Shown: positions 44,470-57,684, counted from the first letter of the stretch. The stretch: DNA of 64,000 bases from Lepeophtheirus salmonis (GCF_016086655.4 NC_052138.2:2852001-2916000), one strand, 5' to 3'. Notes: a model not told the origin generated them from the letters alone. Translations and numbers: made by a program.

Positions 44470-45340
44470 TCTAACTCCATCATACACACCCAATTTTAAT
44501 CACTAAACATGCCCAATAGTCCTCCCCCAAAAAAAAAAAAAAAGAAGAAGATGCGGGACTGGGCCATGTAATATCTACGATGTGCATCTGAAAAGTAATC
44601 TTAACTGATCGCAGAATGAAATGAAAACAAAGTTTATACAGCCTGATAACACTTGCAAAACTAAAAAAATACATGCATTTTAGATATATTATAATTATTT
44701 TAATGCTTACTATGGAGTGTACATATTTAAAAAAAAATAAGAATCAATGCAATTCGCAAGCTAAGGATTAAATTCTGAATTTATATCCCTGTATATTTTT
44801 GTAAGTCCATTTGTCTAGGTATTTTTTAGAATAATTATTATTAATCTGTGATGTTTTTTGGGGTAAATTTTTTTAAAAATCTGATGGGCTTTTTCCCCCG
44901 TTTCTTTTAAACGGACCCTCTTTGTAAGTACTTGTTTCCAAATTCCAAAAATATTTTAATTATGTATCTTTCTTTTTCTAAATCGGAGATGAAAAAAAAA
45001 AGTGACAATCAATATTTAAGTTATTTATAAGACTAAATTAGATTTTAAAGATTTTTTGAAAGGTATTAATGACCATTTTTAAGTGAGTTTGAAAGATTAT
45101 AAATAATAAACGTAGTTTATATTATAGATATTGGAAAAAATTGTAACTCAATAATGTTTATTCAATCGTCATAAGATACTATTTCCAAGATATATGAAGA
45201 ATAAAGTTGGATTTTGCCATTTTCCCGTCCATCCAGTTCACTAATTCATTTTATGACCCATTCTCCTCTTTAATCTTTAGGAATCAAACTCTGGATTAGA
45301 GTAACATCGTTATACAAATAAATTAAAACAGCCAATATAT
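44470..45340. other. Spacer, no gene seen
   Basis: A short repeat I fragment lies at 44403-44465. The rest is A+T-rich, with an A-run near 44527-44541. Confidence 0.4.
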
Positions 45341-45341
45341 A

Positions 45342-45614
45342 CAGGATGGTTCATTTAAATCCAAATATTTAACAAATTCAGTAATTAATGAAGGTTGAGT
45401 GATTGAAATTAATTAATATTTTGATATATTAAAGCATAAACAATTAGTTACAAAACATAACAAAACCTGAGTTATTTACCTTATGCACAAGCTGAGAAAA
45501 TGACAATTTAACAAAATGGACGAATTTTATGCCCGTACTCCAAGCAGTTGGGTGACTCCCGGACCACTATTTACGCTGTCAGAAAGTCTGAAAGGTCGGA
45601 GAGGAAGAAGGACT
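45342..45614 (+). mobile_element. MLE-A fragment, 5' end
   Basis: The TIR-like start ACAGGATGGTTCATTTAAAT is followed by the family's non-coding leader and the beginning of the transposase (MDEFYARTPSSW, frameshifted). It is truncated after the helix-turn-helix region. Confidence 0.75.
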
Positions 45615-46239
45615 ATGTCTCATTTCATAGTATGGAACAAAAAACCTTGGATGCATATTTTTGAAATAGATTTAAAAAAAAAAATTATATGTACTAAATA
45701 TTTTTCTATAATATAAGCTATGAACTTCCTCATCGCTATGTATCATGAATAGGTTATAAGGGCCTATAGAAGAGTGTCATTTGTCATCCTAAAACTGGAA
45801 ATATATCGAGTTCAGAACATGATACAGAATCAATCCTAACCCTTTTTAATAATAAAAACATGTTTACATAAATTTTGTTATTTCTGCTTTTAATTTGGGG
45901 ATTTTGTAAGGGTTTATAATGAGTCTGAACGATAATAGTCCCAAATTACTATAATCCCAGATATTTCAGAATTCAAATGACTGAGAGAAAAACTGAATGA
46001 AGTTTTGGATTCTGCACTCAGTGATAAAATCGATTACTGTGATCCATTCGTTTGTACAAAAAAAAAAAAAATCCCCCCTAATTTTTATGTCTGTAGTATC
46101 CCGATCGTTGTTTTCTAAAATTATCACAACAGGCACCTCCGACAATGCAATACACATGTACTCTTTTGTGGTTGACTCCATGTCAGTTTTTTGACAAATA
46201 CGTGAAACGTTTATATGCGTATTTCCCTATAAAAAAAGT

Positions 46240-46465
46240 ATTGGTAGACACTTGGTAACAGGTCCGGACTGTAAGGTGGATGCATAAGAACTTCATATAC
46301 GAGCTCCCTGAGCTTCCGGTACTTCATCAAAGATGTGGGCAGCCTGATTTGTTTTGAAATGGTCTCCCATTCACCAATGCTTACTCCTTCTGCACGATCA
46401 CTTCCTTCAAAAGGTCGAGTTGTGCAGAGTGGAGGGCGGAATTAAGTGCCCAACCTAATATATCC
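46240..46465 (-). mobile_element. MLE-B fragment
   Basis: It aligns with the interior of the copies at 20470 and 40040 on the minus strand (AGACACTTGGTAACAGGTCC, GAGCTCCCTGAGCTTCCGG and AAAAGGTCGAGTTGTGCAGA as seen on the + strand). Both ends are missing. Confidence 0.65.
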
Positions 46466-47719
46466 CGGAAAATCTGGTTATCTATAGTGCCGGATTTCGT
46501 TGTTAGACCCACTATGTATAAATATACAGAATAGATATTTCTCCTCTTAATTTTTTATTTTAAAATATATCTACTCGACTTAGTTCGACTCCAATCTAAC
46601 GCTACAAAAAAAGAGGGGAAACTTTAAAAAGGATCACTCAACCTTTCATGTCCTCTTCGACTTCTTTTTTTTATTCCCTTCATTTTTTTCTCTCTCTCTC
46701 TTTCTCACTCAAGATACATATATGTACATGTACAATATATATATGTGATATGTATTCAAATGCCTTCTTTATTTATCTATAGTCATAAATAGCTCTTTTT
46801 TTATTCTGTTTGGTCCATTACGAGGATCAGTAGTTAGAAATATCGTCATTTGTATTCTTTTAACGACTTTTTCTCCTTCTTTTTCTTTTCTTCATCTCTA
46901 AACTGTTCTCTTAACCGTCCTATTTTTTGACAGATTTATTGCAAAGAATAAACGATACGACTATTTATTCTTCTTCTTTTCAATAATAATGCGACTTTTT
47001 ATTTCTTTTATTACCGTTTATAGCTTCTGCATTTAGGCTTTTTACTTATATTTTTGAGGGGCAAATCTCTCCCTCTTCTCTTAAATCCCCTTCCCTTCAC
47101 TACACACTCACACACTCTCCATTATGACGTATGTATGTTGTTGATATGATGTACAACTAATCTCCATTAGATAATTCCTTTCCTTCTTTATTATTAATTG
47201 AACAATCCAGTAGTCTCTTTTATAAGATTTCAAATTTCCCACTCTTTTTTTTTTCCGTTTTTTCCCCTCCATGTTTTTTTAAATTATATATTGAATGAAG
47301 TAAACTCCTGGAGTCGATAAATAAAATGACGTCAAACTTCTAAAACTGCATAAAAATAACTGACGACGGATTAATTTGTTCTCAGCAATCAAGTTTTTGA
47401 TCAAAAGTTCCTAAAAATTAGCAGAGACTATACTATGTTCTTCTTGGGACTTTTATTGTATTTAGTCTGAATAAAAACCACAAAAAAAGAACAATGAAAA
47501 TAAGCCAAACTTTTGAGGAACACCAGTTTATGCTGTTTTAAAGGTAGTTCAACAAAAGTAGTCTCATGGACCATCTCGGATTCCGAAGTTTCAAGAAGCA
47601 AAGTGGTTTTCTCTCCACATATTGCATATCAAACTACAAATATTTCGAGTACTGAAGTGGTTATTAATTATGTATATCAAACTAATTCCCTATTATGAAT
47701 TATAGCGTATCTCATATCC
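46466..47719. other. Pyrimidine-rich spacer, no gene seen
   Basis: The + strand is strongly enriched in T and C, with a (TC)n stretch near 46690-46702 and an (AT)n stretch near 46735. No ORF with recognisable features is present. Confidence 0.5.
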
Positions 47720-47739
47720 TTACATGTATTGCCCCAGGC

Positions 47740-47830
47740 AACCTTTCTTCGAAAAAGAAACAGAAAAAGGCCCAAAATCATTTGGTAGTTAGTCAAATAA
47801 GTAAACCATAGCAAATGTTTTTTATTTCTT
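47740..47830 (-). repeat. Repeat H, single end
   Basis: On the minus strand it reads GACTAACTACCAAATGATTT then TTTTTCTGTTTCTTTTTCG, matching the ends of 16905-17300. Confidence 0.5.
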
Positions 47831-47929
47831 AAGTACGCCCAGATTTTGACTGTCATAATATTTATCCACAAATTTTAAAATGAATTAAATATATCTACCA
47901 TAATATAATTTTATAGTTGCTGATGAAAA

Positions 47930-48275
47930 CGCATCAGGTATTTATTCATTTCAAAAACAGAGACAGATACAGACTTTAGACATACAATAAAAGTTCTTCA
48001 GAATTATAAGTTACGTACCAAAGGTCATGTTTCATTCTGATAAGACCGGATTCATGGGTTCTGGAGACCCAGTTTGTTTTTTCATTAATAAGTTGATGTT
48101 TTTCATAAAACAAGATCGATTCTCCGTGACCAAAAAAATTTAAAATCCGAAAAACGAATTATTTTACTAACGTAAAAAGGGAAAACTTATTTTATATTGG
48201 ATACAAATTTAGTTAAGCGAATTAGGAAGAGTATTAGCGAGTTAGTCTTAGGATGTATCTTCATTATGGTTAAAG
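47930..48275 (+). mobile_element. Helitron remnant (non-helicase part), opposite orientation
   Basis: It matches, inverted, 55060-55400 (ACGCATCAGGTATTTATTCA; ACATACAATAAAAGTTCTTC; GTTTCATTCTGATAAGACC; CAAGATCGATTCTCCGTG; GCGAGTTAGTCTTAGGATG). The helicase C-terminus and 3' end are missing. Confidence 0.65.
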
Positions 48276-48559
48276 AAGGAACATATATCAAATTATTATG
48301 TTGTATATCGACAAGTTTGACTAAATATATTTCAAAATATTAAAATCCTCTGTTACTCTCTAATATTTTATAAAAAACTTAGCTATGAATATATGTTCTA
48401 TATTATAGTCAAAATTTCTTCACAGAAATCATACGATGGCCATATTTATGGACGACGAGGGATTGACAAAAAATTGTATTTCTGTCCTTTTTGATACATT
48501 ATGAAATTACCATGACGTATCAAGCCAAAGAAGGGAATCGACAGGTGACAATAAAATGC

Positions 48560-49590
48560 AGGGAGAGGGGAGGGGGGTATTTTTATAACCAATTTACATT
48601 TGATTTAATACCCTTTCTTTATTTAATTTGAATGGACCAATCCAGTGTCCTCTTATATAACATTTAAATTTCCCACTCTTTTTTTCCTTTTTTTTCCCTT
48701 CCATTTTTTTTATTTGATGTACGTATTCATTTGAATATATTGCTCCAGATATCATACTTAGCAAGCTATGAATATATAAAAAAAAAAAGACTTTTGGCCA
48801 AACGTCATTTCACATAATAAAGATTTCATTTTCTCCCTTCTTGTTCCAGTGAATGGTTTTTATTTTTATGTATGTATTTTTTTAGACGAGATAGACCATA
48901 AAAGGGACTTTCACCTCCTACTCCTTTTCTTCTTCTTTCTTCTTCTCCACCATTTTAAAAAGAAACTTTTATTCATTCATATATCAACACACACACGCGC
49001 GAAAAGAAATAAAATAAATATAATATTTTTTTGTCTTAATGTTTTCTTGGTAAAAGAAGAAGAAGAAGAAGGACATTATATTATGGTGTATAAAAACCAC
49101 AAATCATTTCAAATCACCCAAAAATATATATAAAAGAACACGCATCGCTGGGGTTATAGTATTATTATTATGATTTCTTCTCTTTTATTTTTGCCTCTTC
49201 TAGGGACTTTGTTCCTTCATAATGGTCATAAACATAAATCTCAACCAACAACATCCAGCAAGAAGAAAAGAGAAATAAAAAAAAATTGGAGAGCTGATGA
49301 AAAAACAAACGGGGAAGAATGAAAAGACAAATCCACTTTCAGTCATTTTCTAATATTCTAATGATATTTAAAATGGCTAATTACTAATATCTTAGTTGTA
49401 ATCATTTGATGTTTATTCTAAGGACGTCATGAATAATATCTAGTGAGGAAAATCGGGTGTATTTTTTTAGCTCACCCGGTTTTTTTTCCGTATTGGTACA
49501 CGGAAGAGTCAACTTTCGAATCCTGAGCTGTTGTCATTATTTGTTAATTCCTGAGGAGTCAACTTTCTTAATATTCTTAATATATTAAAA
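48560..49590. other. Spacer with microsatellites, no gene seen
   Basis: It contains (TTC)n-like runs near 48926-48950, (ACAC)n near 48987-48995 and (AAG)n at 49058-49072. A 94-codon ORF at 48849-49133 is built from these repeats and is not called. Confidence 0.5.
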
Positions 49591-49594
49591 GATA

Positions 49595-50375
49595 TCTGAA
49601 GACATTATTTAAAACTTGAACAATATATAATTTATTAATTAAAAACATAATTTCAACAAATTAATACTATAAATAGTCTGAGCTGACTTAAGCATTAATG
49701 TAACCAAGCTCATTGGCACTTATGGCTTCCAGGCGGATGTAGTCCTCTGTCATGTCGTCCCAGTGCTGGCTGAGATTGGCTTTGAGGCTTAGGTGTATGG
49801 ATGACGCACACTGCAGGTCTTTCTCTCGACATCTACACATAAGGTTGGCATCAGGGTGGTAGGGGGGCCAAAAGTATCAAAGAAGAGTTCAAAAGACTCA
49901 TTTAAAAGAGTCTTAGAAGAGATGAGATGGTTTTCATTTGTGTCTTCTCCACCCTCACATCTTTCCGTTCATTTTTATTATAGATCTCTGGATAGTCTAC
50001 TGTGAACCCCCTAGATCTCGTGCATGGGCTCTCATTGAATTGATGTGATTGGTTTGGACTGTTTTCTTTAACTCCTCCGGATCCAGTTTGGCCTTTTTCA
50101 TAGATACCTTCTTCCTCTCCAACTTTTCAGACTTGCTGACGGCGTAGAAGTTGGTCCTGGAGACGCTCAAATGCTTGGATTACGCGAATGAAAATTCGTT
50201 TATCACACTCAAGTGTTATTTTCTCGACTTGTACCTAAGCTAGAGAGCTCAGTGTTGATTTGTTTGGTAACTAATTGCATATGCTTTAATATATCGAAAT
50301 ATGAATGGATTTCAATATCTAATCCTTTATTAATTATTGAATTAATAAGTATTTATATTTCAATGGGTCACTCGG
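49595..50375 (-). mobile_element. MLE-A copy, internally deleted
   Basis: The left part has the family's non-coding end (TATAATTTATTAATTAAAAA), and then, read on the minus strand, the C-terminal and central remnants. The N-terminal region (acggcgtagaagttggtcct, about 50140) follows, and the right end is TTATATTTCAATGGGTCACT. No continuous ORF remains. Confidence 0.75.
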
Positions 50376-51410
50376 TATATACATTTATGTAAATGGGATG
50401 ACGTCGTGACGTATTTAAAAAACAAATACATTAACTCCCATCACTCAACCTCCCTTATGGATTTAATAACATAATATTCTGGAAAATCATATTTTCTCTT
50501 TATATCCTCATATTATGAGCATTAAAAGAACTGATACTAATACATACATAATAATGATACAACGGAGCATAGGAATAAATCATTTGAGATACATTTATTA
50601 TGATAATAGCATTACAGAAGAAATAAAGACAGAGAGCTAAGGAATATGATCCTTTTTAGCCATTAAATTATTTCATCTTCCCTCCTTGTTATACTTCCAT
50701 TTTTTTATTACGTCATTTCTGACTTTGACTTCTTCTTTTCTTTTCCCTCTCTTTTATCTCCTTTTTCAAAAAAAGAAAAGAAAAAAGAAGAAGTAGATTT
50801 CGTGTTTCTTTCCGAGTTTGTATTATTATATTTATTAATAATAATAATAAACCTACATAGTAGTCGTTTTTAAAACTTCATAAATCACTTTTATCTCCTC
50901 CAGATGGAGCATTACACCATAAAAACAAAACTCCATAAAATTAAATCACTCGCCTTCTTCTTCTTTTTTTCTCTTCTCTTTTCCTTTTTTATAGCCCAAT
51001 TTCACAAATTATTATTATAAATATTAATATATAATAAGTCATTCTATATATATATATACATAATATACTTTTTATTCATAGGGATTCAGCTGGAAGAAGA
51101 CATATTTAATATTGATGATGGATAGGACATTTCAAAAAAACAGATGGCGCTTTTTTTTCTCGTTTCTCGTTTATATATCTTTTTAAAAGGACATATTATT
51201 TAAGTAGAAATTAATAATGTTCTAATTATATTATTCTCAAAATGTGACCCGGGAGTATCATTTATTAAGTGGCGTATCTTTTAATACACTCTTAATTATT
51301 AAACCCATTAATGATTGTGCAAATTTCGAATGATTTGCTACCGGTTTTTGTACGAGTCGAACTTATTTTTTTTATTTGCTCATGGTCTATTTTTTAATCC
51401 AAAATATTAG
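50376..51410. other. Spacer, no gene seen
   Basis: T/C-rich with short microsatellites ((ATT)n near 50825-50850, (TA)n near 51045-51055). Confidence 0.45.
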
Positions 51411-51413
51411 GTA

Positions 51414-51898
51414 GAGTAAAATGTTCTGAGCGTTTTTCGTTAGATGTCTTTAGTGAACTATATTTGACGATTAATACATCGCATCAAAAAAGCTTAAAGT
51501 ATGCTTAAAGGTTAAGCGTGGACTTAAAAAAAAGTTATTTACAGTTTGGTGATTGGTGAAGCCATTTGGGAGTTGTAGTGTACCAAAAGGGAAGTAAAAA
51601 AAGAGAAAATTTGATACATTCTTTTGTAGAGCCAAATAAAAGTTGTGCTGTTTATGGGCCAATACAGTATGGAATGCAACAGGTAGCAGTGGTTCCAACA
51701 ATTCTGTTTTGCCAATATCGACGTCGAAAATATCGATCAAAGAAAAGAAATGGTCGATTTGGATTGGCATGTGAGTATTTATTCCGTTGCCCAGGAACTG
51801 AAGATTAGCAAGAAAATCGTTTGAAACCATCTCAATCGAATAATCCTAACTATGTAAACTTTATTGTTAAAATAAAGTAAAAAACTATCAGAACTTTC
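51414..51898 (+). mobile_element. MLE-K: short element with mariner-like inverted ends
   Basis: Left AAATGTTCTGAGCGTTTTT and, read inward from the right, GAAAGTTCTGATAGTTTTT form the inverted ends. TA lies directly outside both (51412-51413 and 51899-51900). The last coding remnant on the + strand reads RLKPSQSNNPNYVNFIVKIK and a stop just before the right end, as in mariner C-termini. At 485 bp it is a deletion derivative. The overlapping ORFs of 80 and 119 codons (+ and -) are remnants, not genes. Confidence 0.65.
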
Positions 51899-52193
51899 TA
51901 CTTCACAATTAGGGGGTTGTATCAATCCTTCATAAAGTTCCATTTTTTAATAGTTCCTTTTGATATAACCAATTAAATTTGTTTAGTATATCCTTAGTAT
52001 CCTTAATGCACGACACTATTTTATCAATGTTCTGACATAATTCAAGCATTTTTTAAAGTATTTAAAAAGGCAAGTGATTTAATTTTAAGAAATTTGTTTC
52101 AGGAGTGCTGGCTGACAGTGGCTTTAAATGGCTTTAAAAAAGGATGTCACTAACAGAAGGTTAAATAAAAAATACTTTTCAGAAGACCAATAC

Positions 52194-52530
52194 AGACTCG
52201 TCCATTTTAAATTTCAAACCTCCACAAGATATAACTTATGATGGCTTCCAGGTAGCGGGGGAAGTCCTCACACCAACTGTCACTCCTCAGGGTACAGATA
52301 GTTTTTATTTTGACAGAGTCCTTCTTCTTCTCCAACGCTCCGGACATGATGACGGTGTAGACGGTGGTCCTCACATTCCAGTATCAAAATCTCAACTTGT
52401 TCTCAAGTTTGTTTTGTTTTGTAACTAAATGTTTATGTTTTAATATATGGATATACAAACTAATTTCAATTACTCAACCTTCATTAATAATTGAATGAGT
52501 AATTGTTTAGATTTCTAAGGACCAGGAAGT
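52194..52530 (-). mobile_element. MLE-A deletion derivative
   Basis: Left end GTCCATTTTAAATTTCAAAC; right end TTTAGATTTCTAAGGACC. The interior keeps the part encoding the helix-turn-helix (ATGATGACGGTGTAGACGG on the + strand) joined to the far end. It is about 340 bp with no ORF. Confidence 0.75.
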
Positions 52531-54690
52531 GTTAAAAAAGATCTTGCACGTGTTTTAATCATATTTCATACAACTTTAACCATAATTATTGGTCCTGTCT
52601 TCCCTTTGTACTCTATGAAATGCCCATTCCTACCAAATATAACGTGATACAAGTGCGTAGTTCCATGCATTTTGATATTTGTACCCTTTCTTTCCTCCTA
52701 TTTCATTTTATGATAAGTATATATTTAACTGTCAGAGATGATCCGGCCTCTCACACCTCACATGGTGAAATGTCTTTATATCCAACTCATATTTTACTCT
52801 CTGTACGTATTAGTATTTGCAAAAGACGTCACATAAACTGTGTACCCTTATAAATTAGAGTCACAGAAAGAGAGAAAGAATGAAACTTACTCACAGAGGC
52901 ACCAACAACCACACTTTATAAAGGTGGTATAACATTATCTACTTAAATAAGATAAAAATGAGAGTCTCTTAGGATATTGACATTAAGAGAACGGCAAAAA
53001 AGTAATTAAAAAGTTTTTTTCTTCTTCTCAAGCTTAATGTCTTATTACATGATTTTAATGCCTGCCTCTTTCCTCTCTCCTTATTCCCCTCTCCCCCATA
53101 ATTTATGTAGCAATTGAACTAGGGAATGCAATTAAACAGAAGCGAATAATAATAAAATAATAGAAAAAAAAATCATCCTTGATTGGACTTGTAAACAAAG
53201 ACATTACAAACAGCTCTACAAGAGTATTTAATCATTTGGTTAATGAATCATTATATCATTAGAGATGAAAATATGGTCTAAATGCGGGTGAGTGTAGGCC
53301 TCAGACCTGAGAAAATATGGTTTCATTGAGAGACGACATATTTTCCATTTATTTTTCAACCGGAAGGTCTTTATTTATAAATAATTAGAGGTACAAAAAT
53401 TGAAATAAGGACACAAAAGGAAATTTGCGTTTGTGTATACAACATCATTTAATATTATAGTTAAAAAAGTTAATTCCCTTCTAAATGGTCTAAAAACTTA
53501 CAACATGCGAAAAATTTTAAATATGAAATTTCACATAATCACAAAGACATAGTCAAATACTGTTAACCAATGTACTTAACAAATTAACAACAGCAAAACA
53601 AATCAAAAATTAAAACAGGAAAAGAAAAATCTAACTCAATCCCTAGCTTTTTTCCAAAATTTATTTTATAACCAGAGAATCCTCTTCAGTTCAGGGGCGT
53701 ATTTTTTTACCAAATAATCTATTTGAACCACCCTTCCTATTCCTTTAAGATCATATCACCTACAAATGGTAAAGCTGTGGAGGCCACATCAATCAAGACG
53801 ACATATTTTTTGACAGATAAAAAAATAAATAGGGTTTTAATTCCTAAACATTATCGCTATGTAAAAATATTAAAACCGAAAATTGTTATTTAGACTCCCT
53901 GTAATGCAAAAAATCAAGTATTTGAGCATGCTATTTCAAGCTGCAAAGGCTTGATTGCTTAAAAATTAACTACTGCAGAGACAATCAGAGTAGAAACTCT
54001 AAGAAAAATAATGATTGCGGCTGCATTAGAATATTCATCCTTTTTAATTAAGATTTCTAATATTGGTTTACCTTCATGGAGCTTTTCTTTAATATCTAAT
54101 AAAATACTATACCTCTTGTACAATAAATGTTGTATAGTTCCTCCGTCGATTGGTTTGCAATTTTAGACAGTTTCAAAATAAATTCATTTCACATATTTAA
54201 TTAATAGTTATTTGTTTTTTATTTTATTTTTGCAATAGTTTTTAGTTACTTAATTAATTTCATAATTTAGTTCCTATTTAATTTAAAAGCCCTGCATTTG
54301 AAATGATCTTTTTTTAATTATTTCAAAGAAATATAGATATATTTTACTCGAGTATTTTTATTAAACATTATATGTCTCAAATTTGAGAATTGTTTTCATG
54401 GGAAACACTTTTTTAAAGAGACCTAATTATTAATATGTATTACGTGTGTAATCTCTCTAGTAGAATGAAGAGAGGTTAAAGAAGAAAAAAATTAAAATGG
54501 CAACTCTAATGATTAATTATGAAAGGAAAAAAATAGCCGTAAATCCCATCCCATATCTACAAAGGAAATAAGCAGGAATCAATGGTGGCTGAGGTGATTG
54601 AGGATTGATGTCACTGGCATTGAGTAACACTACCCATTTCAGAACAAACTATCAAGAAACAACCGCAATTCTTATATTACCTTATATACA
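52531..54690. other. Spacer, no gene seen
   Basis: The longest stretch in the window where I recognise neither a gene nor a transposon; it is A+T-rich throughout. A CAGGGGCG-like word at about 53694 could be an isolated transposon end. Confidence 0.45.
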
Positions 54691-54692
54691 CA

Positions 54693-55440
54693 TTAGCACG
54701 AACACGCTATCTTAAAGATAGCGAATGAAAAATTGTACATTTTGTATTCATTTTTAGCTAGTTTATGCCAAAATTCTAAATTAAAACGATCTACTATAAA
54801 CTATAGTTATTCAATAGGTTAATTTCTATTGTAAAACCTTACTGTATAAAACTTTTTTTGTTGTTTTCTATCCATTTGAAGTAAATATAATCAAATCAGC
54901 GCTCCCTTTTGGCACTCTTAAAAATGCAACATATAATTGATCATGTGAAAATACTGATTTTTGTAAATATAAAGCAATTTATTCAAATGTTTGACCTCGT
55001 GAGTTATTTATTGGCATTGCCATTGCTAGTTTGTCTCGTTCCTTCTTCAACCTTAATTAAGATTAAAGAGACACGCTAAGATGAACTCGCTCATCTTCTT
55101 CCTAATTCCCTTTCTTAATTCGTATTTAATATACGTTCTCCCTTCTTCTGATGGTATAATAATTCGTTTTATGATTTTTAACCTTTAAAAATCCCTTTGA
55201 GACACGGAGAATCGATCTTGTTTTATAAAAAAAATCAACTTATTAGAGAACTAACAAACTTGCCCTCTTGAGCCCAGAAATCTTGTGTGATCAGAATGAA
55301 ACATAGCCCTACCTACGTAACTCAGAATTATAAACAACTTTTAATTTTTAAAGCTAAAGGGTATGTCTGTCTCTGTTTTGAAATAAATGCGTTTGTATCA
55401 TTGTTGTTATCATTGTTCATCTAAGGAAGGTAATTTGGTG
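54693..55440 (-). mobile_element. Helitron 3' part with intact terminal structure
   Basis: On the minus strand the element ends with a perfect hairpin (CGCTATCTT, one base, AAGATAGCG; 54705-54723), then 8 bases, then CTAA directly followed by T. That is the Helitron 3' signature. Upstream on the same strand (about 54800-55035) it encodes LAMAMPINNSRGQTFE, a stop, IALYLQKSVFSHDQLYVAFL, RVPKGSADLIIFTSNG. This is the C-terminus of a PIF1-like Helitron helicase (QTFE and FSHDQLYVAFSR-type motifs). Stops at several points make it inactive. Confidence 0.85.
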
Positions 55441-55511
55441 TAAGATGTAACTTATTGTATGTAATCGTTATTGATTGATGTGCATATACACAAAGTATAT
55501 TTCCTTCTCTT

Positions 55512-55597
55512 GGAAAGACCAGGGCGCACACCTACACACATTGAGTTCAAGAGAATAATTTCTACCAAGCGCGTTGTCCATTAAACTACGTCTTTCC
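55512..55597 (-). other. tRNA-like sequence, degenerate
   Basis: Read on the minus strand, GGAAAGAC and GTCTTTCC can pair as an 8-bp acceptor-like stem enclosing 70 bases. TAGTTTAATGG, a good match to the RNA polymerase III box A, lies shortly after the 5' arm, followed by ACAACGCGCTTGG. No proper T arm (GGTTCGA-type box B) is visible, so this is not an intact tRNA. It could be a tRNA fossil or a tRNA-derived repeat. Confidence 0.3.
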
Positions 55598-55599
55598 AC

Positions 55600-57684
55600 C
55601 ATTCTACCTATTTTTACAAAAATGAAACTATGTGAGGGAAAAAAACAGATACTTGATAATTTGGCTAAATCTATTTGGAAAGTGGCTGATTTAACAATGT
55701 TGGTGGAGGAGCAATAGCGGGTGCGCGAACAAAACAAAACAGATACCAAATTCATTAACTACTTGCTCAGACGTTGTGTTGAAGGAACTGTTACATTGAG
55801 TGGCATTTTAGTAATGTACAAAACTGTTTTAATGTGTTTTTCAGAATAATTTACAGAATATTCAAAATCAGTTAATAACCCCATTTGGGGCCGATAACCC
55901 TAGGTTGTAAACCACTGTTTTAAATAATATTTTTCACATTTTCTTATTTATCCAACGATGAATAGGGAAAACATTGATTGAGTATGAGATTGTCTTACTC
56001 TCTATAAAGGTCAAGTGATAGGACGGGTCTTGGACCTAGATCCAAAGGACGATAGTAAAGTATAAGTAAACTTTTACTATGTGAAAAAATCTGAGACCCG
56101 AACCAGCTTCGAGTACTTGAACTTTTCTATATAAGGTTGAACAGCAAAAATAAGATACTCGCTAGATTTCACTATGAATTTCTACTCTGGGGTGAATAAA
56201 CACCCCAAAGAAGTAACAGGGAATTAAATGACGTCTTATGTCTTGTTATAAACAAACGAAAAAAGTCGAGAGGGTAACCGTTGGAGGATAAGGGTGGCCA
56301 AACCAAATTTTATACTTTAACCAAGCAAACAATTTATGGCCTCTTTTGACTCAGTTGGCCTTGATAGCTGTTGAAAGCAGTTGCCGATGTCGTCGTACAT
56401 AAAAGGCATTCCCCAAATCCTTCACATGCCTCCTCATAGTGCAATTACGGACCTTAAGAACCTAGGAATGCTGGCTTATAGGCATGGCAGGACTTCTGTT
56501 GATCGTATTATCTACGTCATCCTTGATCCCCATTTACCGGCATCTACAGCTGCCAGAGGACCTCTTACTGCTCTGATCTGAAGCCGCTTCTTAACCTTTT
56601 TTCTTCTATTATAAAAAAGGGTGAATATAAATGACGTCACTAAAGATCGATAGGTTATAGCATGCTCACTACAGAGCTCTAACAGAAGTATTACAACAAA
56701 AGGCATGCCAGCAGAGGTCTGCTGATTTTTCTGCTGTAGTAAATTTTAGACTAAACCATTGACAGTTTATAAAGTTTATTCAGATAAAAATCTAATTTAT
56801 TCATAATTACCCGAAAGTTTGAGAATAGGAATTGAGTTAATCTGCATTCAGGTAGTGTTGGGAGGTCTATCAAGGCATGAACTAAAGGATTGTCTCTTTT
56901 TACCTTCTTTAAAGAGAACAAGAATTAAGGATTAGTGACGGAGAATAGGTACAAATTATCACTTGAAATAGTTGTAGAACAGATCTAAGTAAAATGATAC
57001 GGAAGTGCTGATAAACACACAATACGGAACCCCTATATGAAAATGATTCGGAATCAAAAAATGGTACACTCCTTTCCACTGAATTTTATTACATTAATAC
57101 CTATGTTGATATGAGCTGTCTGTAATATGATTCTGGAGGGAGAAACTGACTGACTGCTACATTTAACTAGCAATAATCCATGGAAAATAATTTAATTATA
57201 TTTAAATTAATATCTATTTATTTAAGGATTCATTTTTAAATCAATTTACACCTAAAACTGGCGAGAATTCTTCTTTTAGAGGGAGATTTTAACACACACA
57301 TGACTTATTAAATAATAAACAAAAAAGAAGAAATAGGACACACATCAACTGTTTTTCTGTTTACAAATTGCTAAACTTTGTTTATCCTTTACACAGATCC
57401 CTTTTTTACTCATTGATTCAAAAGCAATGTGAAATCAAATTAAAAATAAATATAAAGTTCAAAAACGTTGACGCCAGTTGACGATTTGTACCTATAAAAA
57501 GAAAGAAATAATCATGGGAATTCTTACTTCTCATGGATTCGTATGTCGTTGATACTAGTAAAAGAGTGACGAAAAAGTTGACTTTATACGGATTTTTATC
57601 GTCTTGTTTCTTCTATGCAAAGTATTTAATTTTGTAACAACATTGGTATCTGACAGAAGGTTGACTATAAGCGTATTTTGATTA
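55600..57684. other. Spacer, no supported gene
   Basis: Around 56545-56630 one + frame reads TSYCSDLKPLLNLFSSIIKK, which vaguely resembles the catalytic end motif of Tc1/mariner elements. It is too short to assign. The rest is featureless. Confidence 0.35.

Noticed and set aside
51471..51830. 119-codon minus-strand ORF
   Set aside because: It is contained in the MLE-K element, whose remnant coding direction appears to be the opposite strand.
56381..56630. Possible transposase end motif (CSDLKPLLNLFSSIIKK)
   Set aside because: Only one short motif fits and nothing upstream aligns to a transposase; it could be chance.
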